The position numbers and the translations under genes were made by a program. 64,000 bases of DNA from Nitrospira sp. (GTDB taxonomy: Bacteria; Nitrospirota; Nitrospiria; Nitrospirales; Nitrospiraceae), in assembly GCA_005116955.1 (NCBI GenBank), contig SWDI01000005.1, forward strand, positions 369,063 to 433,062, written 5' to 3'. Below, piece after piece: positions 8,028 to 17,246 of this stretch. Under the pieces are notes generated by a model. That model saw only the letters and a program-made list of their open reading frames with translations. It had not been told where the DNA came from and made no database searches. Positions within the stretch are counted from its first letter, which is position 1. Every line of letters begins with the position of its first letter.

Positions 8028-9596
8028 CTAGGCAGCGAGTTCGGAGGACCCGCTTGCCTCCACAGCTGACTTAATGGCGTCGACAGTCAACGGTTTTCCG
8101 AGATGTCCATCGATGTGGAACGGAAGATGCGGTAGAATCTCGCTACTGAACGACTCGTGCACCAGCCCTAGGATTCGCAACCGGGGAAAGCGCTCCTTCA
8201 GCCTTTGCACATGCTTACGTGCTGTTTCCAAGACCAGTAAGTTGCACTCCACAACGAACAATATCGGAGCAACCTCCGGACCTATTTTTACCAGATCTTC
8301 GACGTCCGCTAGGGTCTGGACGTGATATTCGAGCTTTTCCAATGTTCGTCTAATAACGGCTTGACTAACAACTTCTTTCACATAGACAAGCGCGACGCGA
8401 GGCCCGGCTGCCTCCGGCATACGGTCACTGGCGCGCGCAACCGGGAGGTCAAACCAGAATCGGCTTCCCCGGCCAGGATTGCTTTCAAACTCAATTGTTC
8501 CACCCATCAACTCCACAAGCTGTTTCGCAAGTGCCAGGCCAAGTCCTGTACCGCCATATTGACGATGATCGGACCCGTCCACCTGCACGAACGGCTGAAA
8601 CAACCGATTGGCATCTGTCGGATTGATGCCAATTCCTGTATCGGCGACAGCAAACCGAATTCGGCCGGCACCCATCTTTTCAGGCCCTCGTGCAAGTATC
8701 TGCGGCGCCGGGCAGACGTGCACACTGACTTCTCCCCGCTCCGTAAACTTCATCGCATTACTGAGCAGCACCTGAAGAATACGCCCGATGTGGGTTTGAT
8801 CCCCCCACAATGTCGGCGGAATCGTCGAGGCAATCTCTCGGCGAAGCACAATGCCCTTTTCCTTGCTGCGTTCGTCATACCGAGCCAGATGTTCGTCAAC
8901 TAATGCTGGCAGGGAGAATTCCACCCGATTGAGCGTGACACGGCCTGTGTCCAATTTAGAAAAGTCGAGAATATCATTCACGATATCAAGTAAGGCCTTG
9001 GCGGACGTTCTAATCGTTTCAGCATAGTCCCGCTGCTCTGAAGAGAGCTCCGTATCGAGCAACAATTCATCCATCCCGATGATACCGTTCATCGGTGTCC
9101 GAATCTCATGGCTGATGGTCCCGAGAAACTCTGACTTCAAGCGAGTGCCTTCAAGCGCGGCGTCACGAGCCTGCATCAACTTATCCTGGCTGTCTCGTAG
9201 GTCTCGCATAGCCTGACCGGCCCGCAACATATAGCGCACTCGATGCCCTAGTAAGAGACCATTGACCGGCTTGACGATGAAGTCAGTGGCCCCAGCATCA
9301 TAGGCTTGGGTAATTGACTGGTAGTCCTCGAGCCCGGTCATTATGAGCACAGGAGTGTGAATGCCTTCCGGCAATTTTCGCAGCTCAGCACAGACCGTAA
9401 ACCCATCCATTTCCGGCATCATAATATCGAGAAGGATGAGATCCGGACGTCGCTTGAGGAAGACCTCGAGGCCATGTCGACCATTCTCCGCTTCTTCCAC
9501 TGACCAGCCGGATTGTTCAAGCGCCTCACGGGCCAGCAAGCGTGCGACGGGATCATCATCGATGAGGAGAACCATGGGACGACCGTTCTCCATCAT
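8028..9596 (-). CDS. Hybrid sensor kinase: REC - HisKA - HATPase - degenerate REC
   Basis: This 522-residue protein starts with a complete receiver (DDD pair, Asp57 in LILLDIMMP, Lys in VKPV), then HisKA with SHEIRTPMNG (His near 163). The HATPase domain (about 270-390) has VADTGIGI and GGTGLGL. The last 115 residues are receiver-like and keep the GKPLT lysine, but the phosphoacceptor position lies in LFVVECN, where no Asp is present, so this is probably a pseudo-receiver. An N-terminal receiver makes it a likely acceptor of phosphate from another kinase, consistent with its place after an HPt domain. Its ATG overlaps the HPt stop by 4 bp. Confidence 0.92.
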   Translation of the reverse strand: MMENGRPMVLLIDDDPVARLLAREALEQSGWSVEEAENGRHGLEVFLKRRPDLILLDIMMPEMDGFTVCAELRKLPEGIHTPVLIMTGLEDYQSITQAYDAGATDFIVKPVNGLLLGHRVRYMLRAGQAMRDLRDSQDKLMQARDAALEGTRLKSEFLGTISHEIRTPMNGIIGMDELLLDTELSSEQRDYAETIRTSAKALLDIVNDILDFSKLDTGRVTLNRVEFSLPALVDEHLARYDERSKEKGIVLRREIASTIPPTLWGDQTHIGRILQVLLSNAMKFTERGEVSVHVCPAPQILARGPEKMGAGRIRFAVADTGIGINPTDANRLFQPFVQVDGSDHRQYGGTGLGLALAKQLVELMGGTIEFESNPGRGSRFWFDLPVARASDRMPEAAGPRVALVYVKEVVSQAVIRRTLEKLEYHVQTLADVEDLVKIGPEVAPILFVVECNLLVLETARKHVQRLKERFPRLRILGLVHESFSSEILPHLPFHIDGHLGKPLTVDAIKSAVEASGSSELAA

Positions 9597-9922
9597 GCCG
9601 CCGCCCTCCCCTTGCCGATTTCGTCTTGGAAGGCGTCACAGGCCTCGGCGTAGTGTTGCTCCAGTTTCTTGAAGGTCTCATCCGCTCGCTCCAATTCTCG
9701 CCTCGCACCCATCATTTCCAGCTCACGGCAGTCGGAAGCCAATGCAGTCGCTCCTAACTGTGCACTGCTCGATTTCAGGCGATGCGCAGCGGCACGCAGC
9801 TCACCTGCATCCTTTGACAACACGGCACGGCGTATCCGATCGATGATCTCCGGCGACGAGTCCATATACTGAGTCACGATGCGGGCGACGCATATCAGGT
9901 TGATCAGGTCGCTGCAGCGCAC
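9593..9922 (-). CDS. HPt domain, split from the upstream hybrid kinase by a frameshift
   Basis: This is a histidine-containing phosphotransfer domain of about 95 residues. The motif AAHRLKSSSAQLG carries the phosphorylated His, and the flanking helices (IVTQYMDSSPEIIDRIRRAV and ASDCRELE) are typical of the C-terminal HPt of BarA-like kinases. The frame opens at a GTG with no ribosome binding site, inside the 3' end of the kinase gene. Dropping one base at about 9891 makes the kinase read straight into it (…RPDQPD-IVARIVTQ). It was therefore probably the last domain of the 9801-12842 kinase. Whether it is now translated separately is uncertain. Confidence 0.8.
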   Translation of the reverse strand: MRCSDLINLICVARIVTQYMDSSPEIIDRIRRAVLSKDAGELRAAAHRLKSSSAQLGATALASDCRELEMMGARRELERADETFKKLEQHYAEACDAFQDEIGKGRAAA

Positions 9923-12842
9923 GGATGGCGGCTAACGCGGCCTGGTCAATCATCGTTGGTTCAACGATTGTGTCCTGGCGGGGCTCTACCATCTGAAGGG
10001 CAGGAATCTCCTGCGGAGCTACGGGGTTCTGCTGCACTGGTGCGCTCGTGACACCACCGCACACCTCGCCCTGAACAGGTCCTCTGTTGAACACCCAACG
10101 AGCCAGCACCTGCTCAAGTTGAGAGAGCGTAAACGGCTTTGTCAGGTAATCGTCCATGCCTGCGGCAAGGCACAACTCTCGATCTCCCTGCATCGCGTGT
10201 GCCGTCAACGCGACAATTGGCACATGACAAACAGATCGGTGAACATTGAGAGAAGATGGCGGCGCTATGCTCGCCTCACGTTCCCTGATCAACTTTGTCG
10301 CGGTAAATCCATCCATTTCAGGCATTTGGCAATCCATGAAGATGAGCGCATACTCTGCACTTTCCACCGCAGTGACTGCTTCTCGCCCGTTCTCAGCCGT
10401 ATCGATTCGAAGATTGAGCATTTCCAGCATACCGCAGGCGACTTCTCGATTCACCGGGTTGTCTTCAACCAACAGAATACGAACCTGCTCTGATCCTTCC
10501 GCGTGATGGGCAAGTGGTTCAACGTCGCTGCCACTTTCCTCGACGGAGGGCGGCTGCAACCTCTGAACAGGGTCGCATTCTTTGAAATAAGCGCTAAACG
10601 TGAATGTGGATCCCTCTCCCGGAGCACTTTGGAGCTTGATATGTCCACCCATGAGAGTAACGAGTTGCTTGACGATTGCCAGCCCCAAGCCGGTCCCACC
10701 ATATTTCCTGGTCGTCGAGCCATCGGCTTGGGAAAATGCAGCAAAGAGATGAGCTTGAGCCTCAGGGGAGATGCCAATACCTGTGTCTCGTACCGTAACC
10801 GATAATCCATACAGTTCCCCTCGACGACTTTCTACGGACACAGCCACATCGATGCCGCCCTGCTCTGTAAACTTGACTGCGTTGCCGACCAGATTGACGA
10901 TGATTTGTCTTAACCGCATCGGATCGCCGAGCAGGTAGGCCGGAATATCACTGGCAACATTCCACGAGAGTTTCAGGTGCTTTTTCTGCACTTCAGGCAT
11001 CGCCAGCTCAACCGCTTCCTGAATCGTCCGACGAACTTCAAAAGAGATTATCTCCAGCTGTAACTTCCCGGCTTCGATTTTCGAGAAGTCCAAGATATCG
11101 TTGATGATGGCAAGCAAAACTGAACCGGATCGATGGATGGATTCCGTCAAATGACGCTCTTTGTCGCCGAGGGCGCATCGGAGCATGAGTTCTGCCATGC
11201 CGAGCACGCCGTTCATAGGTGTCCGAATTTCATGGCTCATGTTTGCCAGGAATTGACTCTTCGCCCGGCTGGCCGCTTCGGCAGCTTCCTTGGCCCGACG
11301 AAGCGCCTCCTCTGCCATTTTGCGATCTGTTACATCGATATTGATACCGACCATACGAGTTGACAGCTCGGCTTCGCTCTTGATCGACGTCCCACGGGCA
11401 AGAATCCACCGATAGGAACCGTCCTTATGGCGAAGACGATGTTCCAATTCGAACCGGGATGGTCGTGCCAGCAGATAGGCTTCAATAGTACTCCAAGCAC
11501 TGTTCTGGTCCTCGGGATGCAGCCGGCTTTTCCATTCTTGAAACGTGTTGGCGATCTCGTGATCCTCATACCCGAGTTGCCGCTTCCACTCAGGCGACAG
11601 ATAGATCTCATTGGAATTGAGATCCCAGTCCCAAATCCCGATGTTCGTACTCTGCACTGTTGTGGTCAGACGGCCTTCGCTGGTGCGCAAGGCCTGCTCG
11701 ACCTTCCGTCTGTCGGCAGACTCGATCGCGAGCGCAACCGTATTCGCAACGGACGTCGCGAAATGCTGCTCCTCGAGCGTCCAATGTCGCACGGGACCGA
11801 TATGCTCATGGCAGATCACGCCAACCATCCGTCCTTCCGACCGAATGGGTACATCCAGCATGGAGGTAATCCCGAGTGGAGCCAGATACGTCGCGGTAAA
11901 TTCGCTAGTCCTCGGATCCGCCTGCGCATCATCGGCAGTGACGATTCGTTCGAAATCCAGTTCTTCGAAGTATTTCGGATAGTCGGTCGCCAACAACACA
12001 GTTCCCTGTGAATATTCTTGGATGGCCAATTGATAGAGATCCGCACAGTGAATGGCGGAACGATCTCGCGTAAAAAACCAGATACTGACCCGTTCAACAT
12101 GAAGACACTCTGTAGCCAAACGTGTGATCGTGTGAAACGCATCTTGAAGATTTCCCCCATAGATCTGGGGATTTTTCGCCAGCTCGGATAAGGCCGTCTG
12201 GATTCGCCGGAGGAGGTCTTCAGTCTGTTGATGGGCTCGCTCAATTCGCTTTTGTTCACTGATATCTCTGAAGACCAGGACAGCCCCAACGACGTTACCG
12301 TCTAGAACCATGGGTGTGACGACCAGACTGATGGGAACAAGCTGCCCATCTGCCGTCACGAGCAAGCCATCGTCTGTGTTGTATGGCTCTCCAGATGCCA
12401 GCGATGGTACCGTGGCATCGGTAATCAGACACTCGTCTTGGTATTCCTCAGGTCCTGGAGCAATCATCCGATACACAGGACGCCCTGCGAGATCCTGAGC
12501 GGTCCGGCCGAACAACTGCTCGGCTTGCTGGTTGACCATTTGTATCTTCCACGCAGAATCAACAACACAGAGACCTTTTCCTAAGGCCTGTAACACCGCC
12601 TGAAGCCTGTTCCGTTCCTGGGCCAGTTGTGTGTCGCTGCTCTGTTTGAGCTGCGCGTTGAGGTCCTGCATTTCCTTCGATGAGAGAGCCAACGACCGTT
12701 CCAAGAGTGCATGGCCCTGGTCAGCCTCCAGATAACTTCGGTCAATCCGCTCGAGCAGCTCGCTCCATGCCTCACGTGACGGCGGCGGATGTTGTTCATC
12801 GAGGCCTAAACGTTTTAATTGTCGTGACAGTAAGGGATGCAT
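9801..12842 (-). CDS. Hybrid sensor histidine kinase PAS-GAF-PAS-HisKA-HATPase-REC (3' frameshift)
   Basis: This is a BarA-like phosphorelay kinase of 1013 residues as it now reads. Domains in order: helical N-terminus; PAS at about 78-200; GAF at about 225-385; PAS/PAC at about 390-510; HisKA with SHEIRTPMNG (His near 535); HATPase with VRDTGIGI and GGTGLGL; receiver at about 795-915 (LLVEDN, Asp near 836 in LIFMDCQMP, Lys in LTKPF). The final 25 residues after RPDQPD look out of frame, because the HPt domain expected there continues in the next frame. Without the HPt the relay would have to act in trans. ATG 12842 lies 6 bp after the FIST gene stop, so this is one operon. Confidence 0.9.
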   Translation of the reverse strand: MHPLLSRQLKRLGLDEQHPPPSREAWSELLERIDRSYLEADQGHALLERSLALSSKEMQDLNAQLKQSSDTQLAQERNRLQAVLQALGKGLCVVDSAWKIQMVNQQAEQLFGRTAQDLAGRPVYRMIAPGPEEYQDECLITDATVPSLASGEPYNTDDGLLVTADGQLVPISLVVTPMVLDGNVVGAVLVFRDISEQKRIERAHQQTEDLLRRIQTALSELAKNPQIYGGNLQDAFHTITRLATECLHVERVSIWFFTRDRSAIHCADLYQLAIQEYSQGTVLLATDYPKYFEELDFERIVTADDAQADPRTSEFTATYLAPLGITSMLDVPIRSEGRMVGVICHEHIGPVRHWTLEEQHFATSVANTVALAIESADRRKVEQALRTSEGRLTTTVQSTNIGIWDWDLNSNEIYLSPEWKRQLGYEDHEIANTFQEWKSRLHPEDQNSAWSTIEAYLLARPSRFELEHRLRHKDGSYRWILARGTSIKSEAELSTRMVGINIDVTDRKMAEEALRRAKEAAEAASRAKSQFLANMSHEIRTPMNGVLGMAELMLRCALGDKERHLTESIHRSGSVLLAIINDILDFSKIEAGKLQLEIISFEVRRTIQEAVELAMPEVQKKHLKLSWNVASDIPAYLLGDPMRLRQIIVNLVGNAVKFTEQGGIDVAVSVESRRGELYGLSVTVRDTGIGISPEAQAHLFAAFSQADGSTTRKYGGTGLGLAIVKQLVTLMGGHIKLQSAPGEGSTFTFSAYFKECDPVQRLQPPSVEESGSDVEPLAHHAEGSEQVRILLVEDNPVNREVACGMLEMLNLRIDTAENGREAVTAVESAEYALIFMDCQMPEMDGFTATKLIREREASIAPPSSLNVHRSVCHVPIVALTAHAMQGDRELCLAAGMDDYLTKPFTLSQLEQVLARWVFNRGPVQGEVCGGVTSAPVQQNPVAPQEIPALQMVEPRQDTIVEPTMIDQAALAAIRALQRPDQPDMRRPHRDSVYGLVAGDHRSDTPCRVVKGCR

Positions 12843-12848
12843 GAAGAC

Positions 12849-13991
12849 TCAGGCCGCCTCGCTCAACGTCGTCAGCGTCATCGTCTGATTGTGAAGATCA
12901 CAGGTTCCTGTCGCAAACGGGGACAGCTCTCCGTAGGAGTAGAACCCGATCTGTCTGGTCCCTTTGGGAAGCACGTCCAGCGTCGCCTCAATTTCCTCTT
13001 CCGTTCGTCCCCCCAACACAAGACGCCGCCCTACACAACTGATCGCAATGGCGAGGGTGCAGGGACCACCATCCGTCGAGAGCTTCGTGGAGGATGCCGC
13101 TTCTGACGCACCTTGGACTAACCGATCGAAATTCGCCTTCATCAGCTGCCCGAGCGCCCCTTCCGGAATATCGCCGGCGAAGATCAGCGATTGTTCCCGC
13201 TCATCCACGGCCAAAATGGTTCGGACTAGACTCTTTGCATCTGATTCGTGAGAGCGCAACGCGAGCGGAAACAAGAGCCCCGTCGCTGGCAACCCAGCTG
13301 CTCGTTCGCCAAGATATTCCTTGTAGAGTTGGAGTGCAGGGCGGCCATCGAGCTCAAAGAGGATGTTGCCTTTCGATCTCGTCACACAACGCTCGGGGCC
13401 AAACCGATCCCATCCCCCCTTCGATCCATGTCCGATCTGAATGCGATCGCCATAAAAGCCAACGGCCGTCACAAAACCTGCTTGAGGTCGTCTGTCTTGC
13501 AGGACCCAGGTTCGTCGGAATCGGTCACCATCGCCGGCCAGTCCACCGGTCACCACAACGGACGGAGACACCTTGGAATTTAATCCCCGAACCAGTTCAC
13601 TCCCATTCACATGAAGCCCGTCAGAAAGGACGAAGATGCCTTTCAATCGCGAATCGTTCAGCTGTCGGGCAATCTCCTGTCCGGCGGAGAACGAGTGGTC
13701 CGCCGACTGAATAGGCGCACTGGCCAGCCGAAGATCCGTATGATCAAATCGCACAATCGCGGCACTCACACTCTCATCAAAGATCTGTGTTCCCAAAATC
13801 TCCCCGGCGGTCGAGCATCCGATGACGATCGCTTCGCGATAGTCATCGGCCAGCTCGCTGAGAGGGTCCGCTGAATCGAGAAAGCTGGAGGACCCGAACA
13901 ACAAGACCAGTGTTCGCCGAGAGTCAATACGGGGCCGGTTCTTGACGGACCAGTACTTCTTGCGATCATAACCAAAGGTATGAACTTCCAT
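12849..13991 (-). CDS. FIST-domain signal transduction protein
   Basis: This 380-residue protein has the two-part FIST sensory domain: FIST_N at about 30-225 (VIGCSTAGEIL, VVVTGGLAGDG) and FIST_C at about 245-365 (LYKEYLGE, RQIGFYSYGELSP). FIST domains are predicted to bind small ligands, perhaps amino acids, and commonly sit beside kinases or chemoreceptors. Here the gene is the first of an operon with the hybrid kinase and the REC-kinase, so it is probably the sensory input of that relay. ATG 13991 follows AAAGGGGAG; the frame is open to 14081. No signal peptide was seen, which suggests a cytoplasmic location. Confidence 0.9.
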   Translation of the reverse strand: MEVHTFGYDRKKYWSVKNRPRIDSRRTLVLLFGSSSFLDSADPLSELADDYREAIVIGCSTAGEILGTQIFDESVSAAIVRFDHTDLRLASAPIQSADHSFSAGQEIARQLNDSRLKGIFVLSDGLHVNGSELVRGLNSKVSPSVVVTGGLAGDGDRFRRTWVLQDRRPQAGFVTAVGFYGDRIQIGHGSKGGWDRFGPERCVTRSKGNILFELDGRPALQLYKEYLGERAAGLPATGLLFPLALRSHESDAKSLVRTILAVDEREQSLIFAGDIPEGALGQLMKANFDRLVQGASEAASSTKLSTDGGPCTLAIAISCVGRRLVLGGRTEEEIEATLDVLPKGTRQIGFYSYGELSPFATGTCDLHNQTMTLTTLSEAA

Positions 13992-14446
13992 CGTATGCTC
14001 CCCTTTCGATGTTGGACTAGGCGGCAACCTGATTCCCAGGATCACGTCCTGGTTTGACAGCCCCCTCCACTGCTCGTTCACGGAACCGGACCCTCAACCA
14101 ACAGCGCGAACCGCTTCCGAATGCTCCCTCTAAGCCACTCGTTCCTGCCTTACTCCAACCAACCTCTTGAAGATGGCTACACCCATGATTTGTGGCCATT
14201 CGCAAATATGGTTGCTCGGATAGATGCCTCGACGTTCGTCGCGTATCCCGCTTACACGTGGAATCGCAAGCAAACCTACTCGGTACTTTTTCGGTTTTTA
14301 GATCACAAAACTTGATCGGAACGATGAAGAGGGTAATGACTGGCAACTGCAACGTCGCCGGAAGGGACAATCAACGCCAGGTGGGGGACATCCGCCCGCT
14401 GCTGCCCTGCCAATAGGAGATCCAGTAGAGGCAAACCGTCTATCTG
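13992..14446. other. Non-coding gap containing the FIST operon promoter region
   Basis: No convincing gene was found in this 455-bp stretch. Open frames here (for example reverse 14017-14370) have no family resemblance and no ribosome binding site. It separates two genes on the same strand, so it should hold the promoter of the FIST-kinase operon. An AT-rich patch near 14280-14310 is a candidate, but no clear -35/-10 pair was identified. Confidence 0.5.
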
Positions 14447-14815
14447 TCACGCATTAGAAAGTAGCGCTTCGACCCGTTGAAGAAACTCTTCTGAACTGAA
14501 CGGTTTCGCCAGAGCGTCGTGGGCTCCAAGCCCCATTGCCGCACGACACGTATCAATGCCCTCAATCAGATTGGCACAGATGGCGAGGATCTTCAGAGAT
14601 GGGGAATGAGCCTGCAGGTAGATGATGATCTCTAGTCCGTTCACTTTGGGCAGAGAGAGATCCAACACGACCAACGCCAGCCGGCCTCGTTCGATGCGCG
14701 CTAACGCCGCATACCCATCGCTGGCCTCCTCGACCTGGTATCCCTTGGACTCGAGGAGGTGCCGCAGCCATCCCCTCAATTGCAGTTCATCACCCGCAAC
14801 AAGAACATTCGACAT
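14447..14815 (-). CDS. Single-domain response regulator
   Basis: This stand-alone receiver domain of 122 residues has no output domain. The phosphoacceptor is Asp52 (LVVLDLSLP) and the conserved Lys is in LAKPFS. The acidic pocket is reduced (VAGDE instead of the usual DD pair) and the switch Ser/Thr position reads ILAICAN, so its chemistry may be atypical. It could relay or sink phosphate for the neighbouring kinases. It lies 32 bp downstream of the regulator at 14848 on the same strand and may be cotranscribed with it. Confidence 0.88.
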   Translation of the reverse strand: MSNVLVAGDELQLRGWLRHLLESKGYQVEEASDGYAALARIERGRLALVVLDLSLPKVNGLEIIIYLQAHSPSLKILAICANLIEGIDTCRAAMGLGAHDALAKPFSSEEFLQRVEALLSNA

Positions 14816-14847
14816 ACGTGCTCCTCAGTGCCGCAGGATGCATTTCA

Positions 14848-15627
14848 CTACAACGCACCATAGGATGGTGCTTGCAGATAGATAGCGGCCGCCTGCACTC
14901 GTCGACCGATTTTGAGCTTCCTAAACATATTCGCGATGTAGTTCTTGATCGTCCGTTCTGCCAGAGCCAGTTTGAGGGCAATTTCTTTATTGGTTTTCCC
15001 CTCCGCAAGGAGCGGGAGAATGCGTCGTTCTTGCGGCGAGAGTAGAGAGAGTCTTGACCCGTCACTCCTGCCGTCTGCTCGACGTGGGATTCCTGGCACC
15101 CGATTCACCGCTATCGAATTGAGATTTGAATCGCCTCTGGCCATCAGACGAATGGTCCGCAACAGCTCGGCACGACAGATATCTTTATAGACAAATCCAT
15201 GAGCGCCCGCCTTCATCACACGGCGGAAGGTAGTCATGCGATTGTCCCAGCTCATGATCAGAATTCGAATCTTCGAATTCTTCTTGAGTAACAACCGACA
15301 GGCTTCAGCACCCGATCCATCAGGGAGATGATATTCCAGCAAGAGGAGGTCCGGTCTTACCTGCTCAACTTTTGCGATTGTCTCAGCAAGACTATCGGCC
15401 TCTCCGATGATCGACAGACCAGGTTCTTGGGCGAGCATGGCATGCAGGCCCAACCTGATGAGTTCTTGATTGTCTGCAATCATCAGGCGAATCATGCGAG
15501 AGGTGCGACCAGCCCGAATAGGCTGCACAAGATCTCGCTGAGAGTTGGGAATTCGGGACTGAGGGTGTGGCATCTCCGTCCTCACAAATCTGCCCTTCAG
15601 CGCCCGACCAAGATCGATTTCGTCCAT
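14848..15627 (-). CDS. NarL-type response regulator with Glu at the phosphorylation site
   Basis: This atypical regulator has 259 residues from ATG 15627 (CGGAGA upstream). A later ATG at 15495 starts exactly at the receiver domain and is also possible. The receiver begins IRLMIADNQE, so the second acidic residue is Asn. The phosphoacceptor position in LLLLEYHLPDG is Glu where its relatives have Asp (LLDIRLPDG). The Lys of VYKDI is kept. The HTH (LSPQERRILPLLAEG...RTIKNYIANMF) is intact. Glu can mimic phosphorylation, so the protein may act without a kinase; no kinase gene is adjacent. Confidence 0.9.
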   Translation of the reverse strand: MDEIDLGRALKGRFVRTEMPHPQSRIPNSQRDLVQPIRAGRTSRMIRLMIADNQELIRLGLHAMLAQEPGLSIIGEADSLAETIAKVEQVRPDLLLLEYHLPDGSGAEACRLLLKKNSKIRILIMSWDNRMTTFRRVMKAGAHGFVYKDICRAELLRTIRLMARGDSNLNSIAVNRVPGIPRRADGRSDGSRLSLLSPQERRILPLLAEGKTNKEIALKLALAERTIKNYIANMFRKLKIGRRVQAAAIYLQAPSYGAL

Positions 15628-15723
15628 GTAGTTCTCCGGGAAGCACGAAGAGAGTTCAGACAATCACCTGAGCAAACAGCACGCGTGCCCTACAGACACC
15701 ATCACCCGATTGCCCGGTCGCCC

Positions 15724-16353
15724 TCACTGTACGAGACTATGATCGATTGCATAACGGATCAGATCGGCGGTCGTTCCGAGGCGCAGCTTTTCGAGCAGCC
15801 GAGTTCGATACGTGCTCACAGTCTTGACACTGAGTTTCAACCGCGTGGCTGCCTGGGAAACGGTGCGGCCCTTCGTCAGGAAAGAGAGCACCTCCAACTC
15901 ACGAGATGAGAGGTGAAGATGGGGCAGCATCTCGGTGATGGGTCTCCCGTTCTCGTCAATGACGCCCTTCAACGCCTCAGTGATGTATCGGCCGCCGGCA
16001 AGCACGACTCGTACCGCCTCCTGCAATTCTTCAGGCGCCGACTCTTTGGTGAGGTAACCGGATGCTCCATGTTTCAACGCGAGTCCCACATAATGAAGAT
16101 CGTCGTGGATTGACAGGATCAGGCATTTGGTCGTAGGACGAATCTGTTTGATTTGCTTGAGCAAGGTCAGTCCGCTCTGGTCAGGAAGCGCAATGTCCAG
16201 GATTATCAGCTCGACCGGCTGTGCGCGCACGATGCGCATCGCCTCGTCTGCATTCGCGGCTTCGCGTACGATCGAAGCAGGATAGTGTTGCTCGATCAGC
16301 TGCCTGACTGCGTGCCGAAGGAGAGGATGGTCGTCGATAACAAGGATAAGCAT
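15724..16353 (-). CDS. NarL/FixJ-type response regulator
   Basis: This orphan response regulator has 209 residues. Receiver: IDDHP acidic pair, Asp53 in IILDIALPD, Ser in LILSIH, Lys in YLTKES. HTH: LSSRELEVLSFLTKG...KTVSTYRTRLLEKL. It resembles the regulator at 16605 much more than those at 2889, 6438 and 14848. ATG 16353 was chosen because the receiver begins there and AAAGGCGG precedes it; the frame runs on upstream to 16449. No kinase is adjacent; the PAS kinase at 17239 could serve both this and the 16605 regulator. Confidence 0.92.
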   Translation of the reverse strand: MLILVIDDHPLLRHAVRQLIEQHYPASIVREAANADEAMRIVRAQPVELIILDIALPDQSGLTLLKQIKQIRPTTKCLILSIHDDLHYVGLALKHGASGYLTKESAPEELQEAVRVVLAGGRYITEALKGVIDENGRPITEMLPHLHLSSRELEVLSFLTKGRTVSQAATRLKLSVKTVSTYRTRLLEKLRLGTTADLIRYAIDHSLVQ

Positions 16354-16604
16354 GCCGCCTTTTCCGTAGTCGCCATGTGCAGATTCTCGTGGGCAATTGT
16401 CAGTATGAGCATACCGGTACCCAGGGGAGCGTATATAGCAGACCGACACTCATTGGTATGTCCGTAGTCGTCCTACAGATCCCTGGATCGGATTCAATCT
16501 GTACGACTCACCGCCGGTGGAGCAGGTGGCATAGCCCCCTTGAATGGTGAGTACGTGGAGCTGCGCAAGACCGGCAAGGCTTCGACCCCGTAGTGGCCTG
16601 GCAG

Positions 16605-17246
16605 CTAGACCGTCAGATGGTGTTCGATCGCGTAGTGAACGAGCTCCGCCGTCGTGCGGAACTCAAGTTTGTTGAGGACTCTGGTGCGGTAGGTGCTGAC
16701 AGTCTTCACGCTGAGCGCGATCTCGTTGGCGATGCCTGAGACAGTCTTCCCCTGTCCAAGTAACCGCAAAATCTCCAACTCTCGGTCGGAGAGCAGTTCA
16801 TGCGGTACAGCCGGCTGGCCACGGTCCAGATAGGAGACCAACTGGTTTGCCAGTGAACCCGTCATGTACCGCCGGCCCGCCTTGACCTCTTTCAGGGCCA
16901 CCAGAAGTTCAGAAGGCGCTTGGTCCTTGGTGAGATAGCCGGACGCACCGGCCTTGAGGGCGCGTAGGGCGAACTCACGTTCTGGATACAGGCTGAGCAT
17001 GAGAACCGGGAGCTTCGGCCGGAGCAGCTTGACCTCTTTCAGCACTTCCAAGCCATGCTTGTCCGGTAAGGCAAGATCGAGGATAAGGAGATCCCATCGT
17101 TCACGGCAGACTGCTGATATCGCCTCCGCCGCGTTCCCCACTTCCGTAATAGTTGAATAGGTTCCCTCATCAAGGAGGAGATCCCGAATGCCTCTACGGA
17201 CAAACGGATGGTCATCGACAATCAAGCATTTACTTCGCCTAGCCAT
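16605..17246 (-). CDS. NarL/FixJ-type response regulator
   Basis: This 214-residue regulator is coupled to the PAS kinase upstream: its ATG at 17246 lies 8 bp inside the end of the kinase gene. Receiver: VDDHP, Asp57 in LLILDLALPD, Ser in LMLSLY, Lys in YLTKDQ. The HTH (LSDRELEILRLLGQG...KTVSTYRTRVLNKL) and the tail (TTAELVHYAIEH) closely match the regulator at 15724, suggesting a recent duplication. Target genes are unknown. Confidence 0.93.
   Translation of the reverse strand: MARRSKCLIVDDHPFVRRGIRDLLLDEGTYSTITEVGNAAEAISAVCRERWDLLILDLALPDKHGLEVLKEVKLLRPKLPVLMLSLYPEREFALRALKAGASGYLTKDQAPSELLVALKEVKAGRRYMTGSLANQLVSYLDRGQPAVPHELLSDRELEILRLLGQGKTVSGIANEIALSVKTVSTYRTRVLNKLEFRTTAELVHYAIEHHLTV

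Noticed and set aside
14017-14370. A 117-codon reverse frame between the FIST gene and the receiver gene
   Set aside because: No ribosome binding site, no motif, and it overlaps the expected promoter region of the FIST operon.
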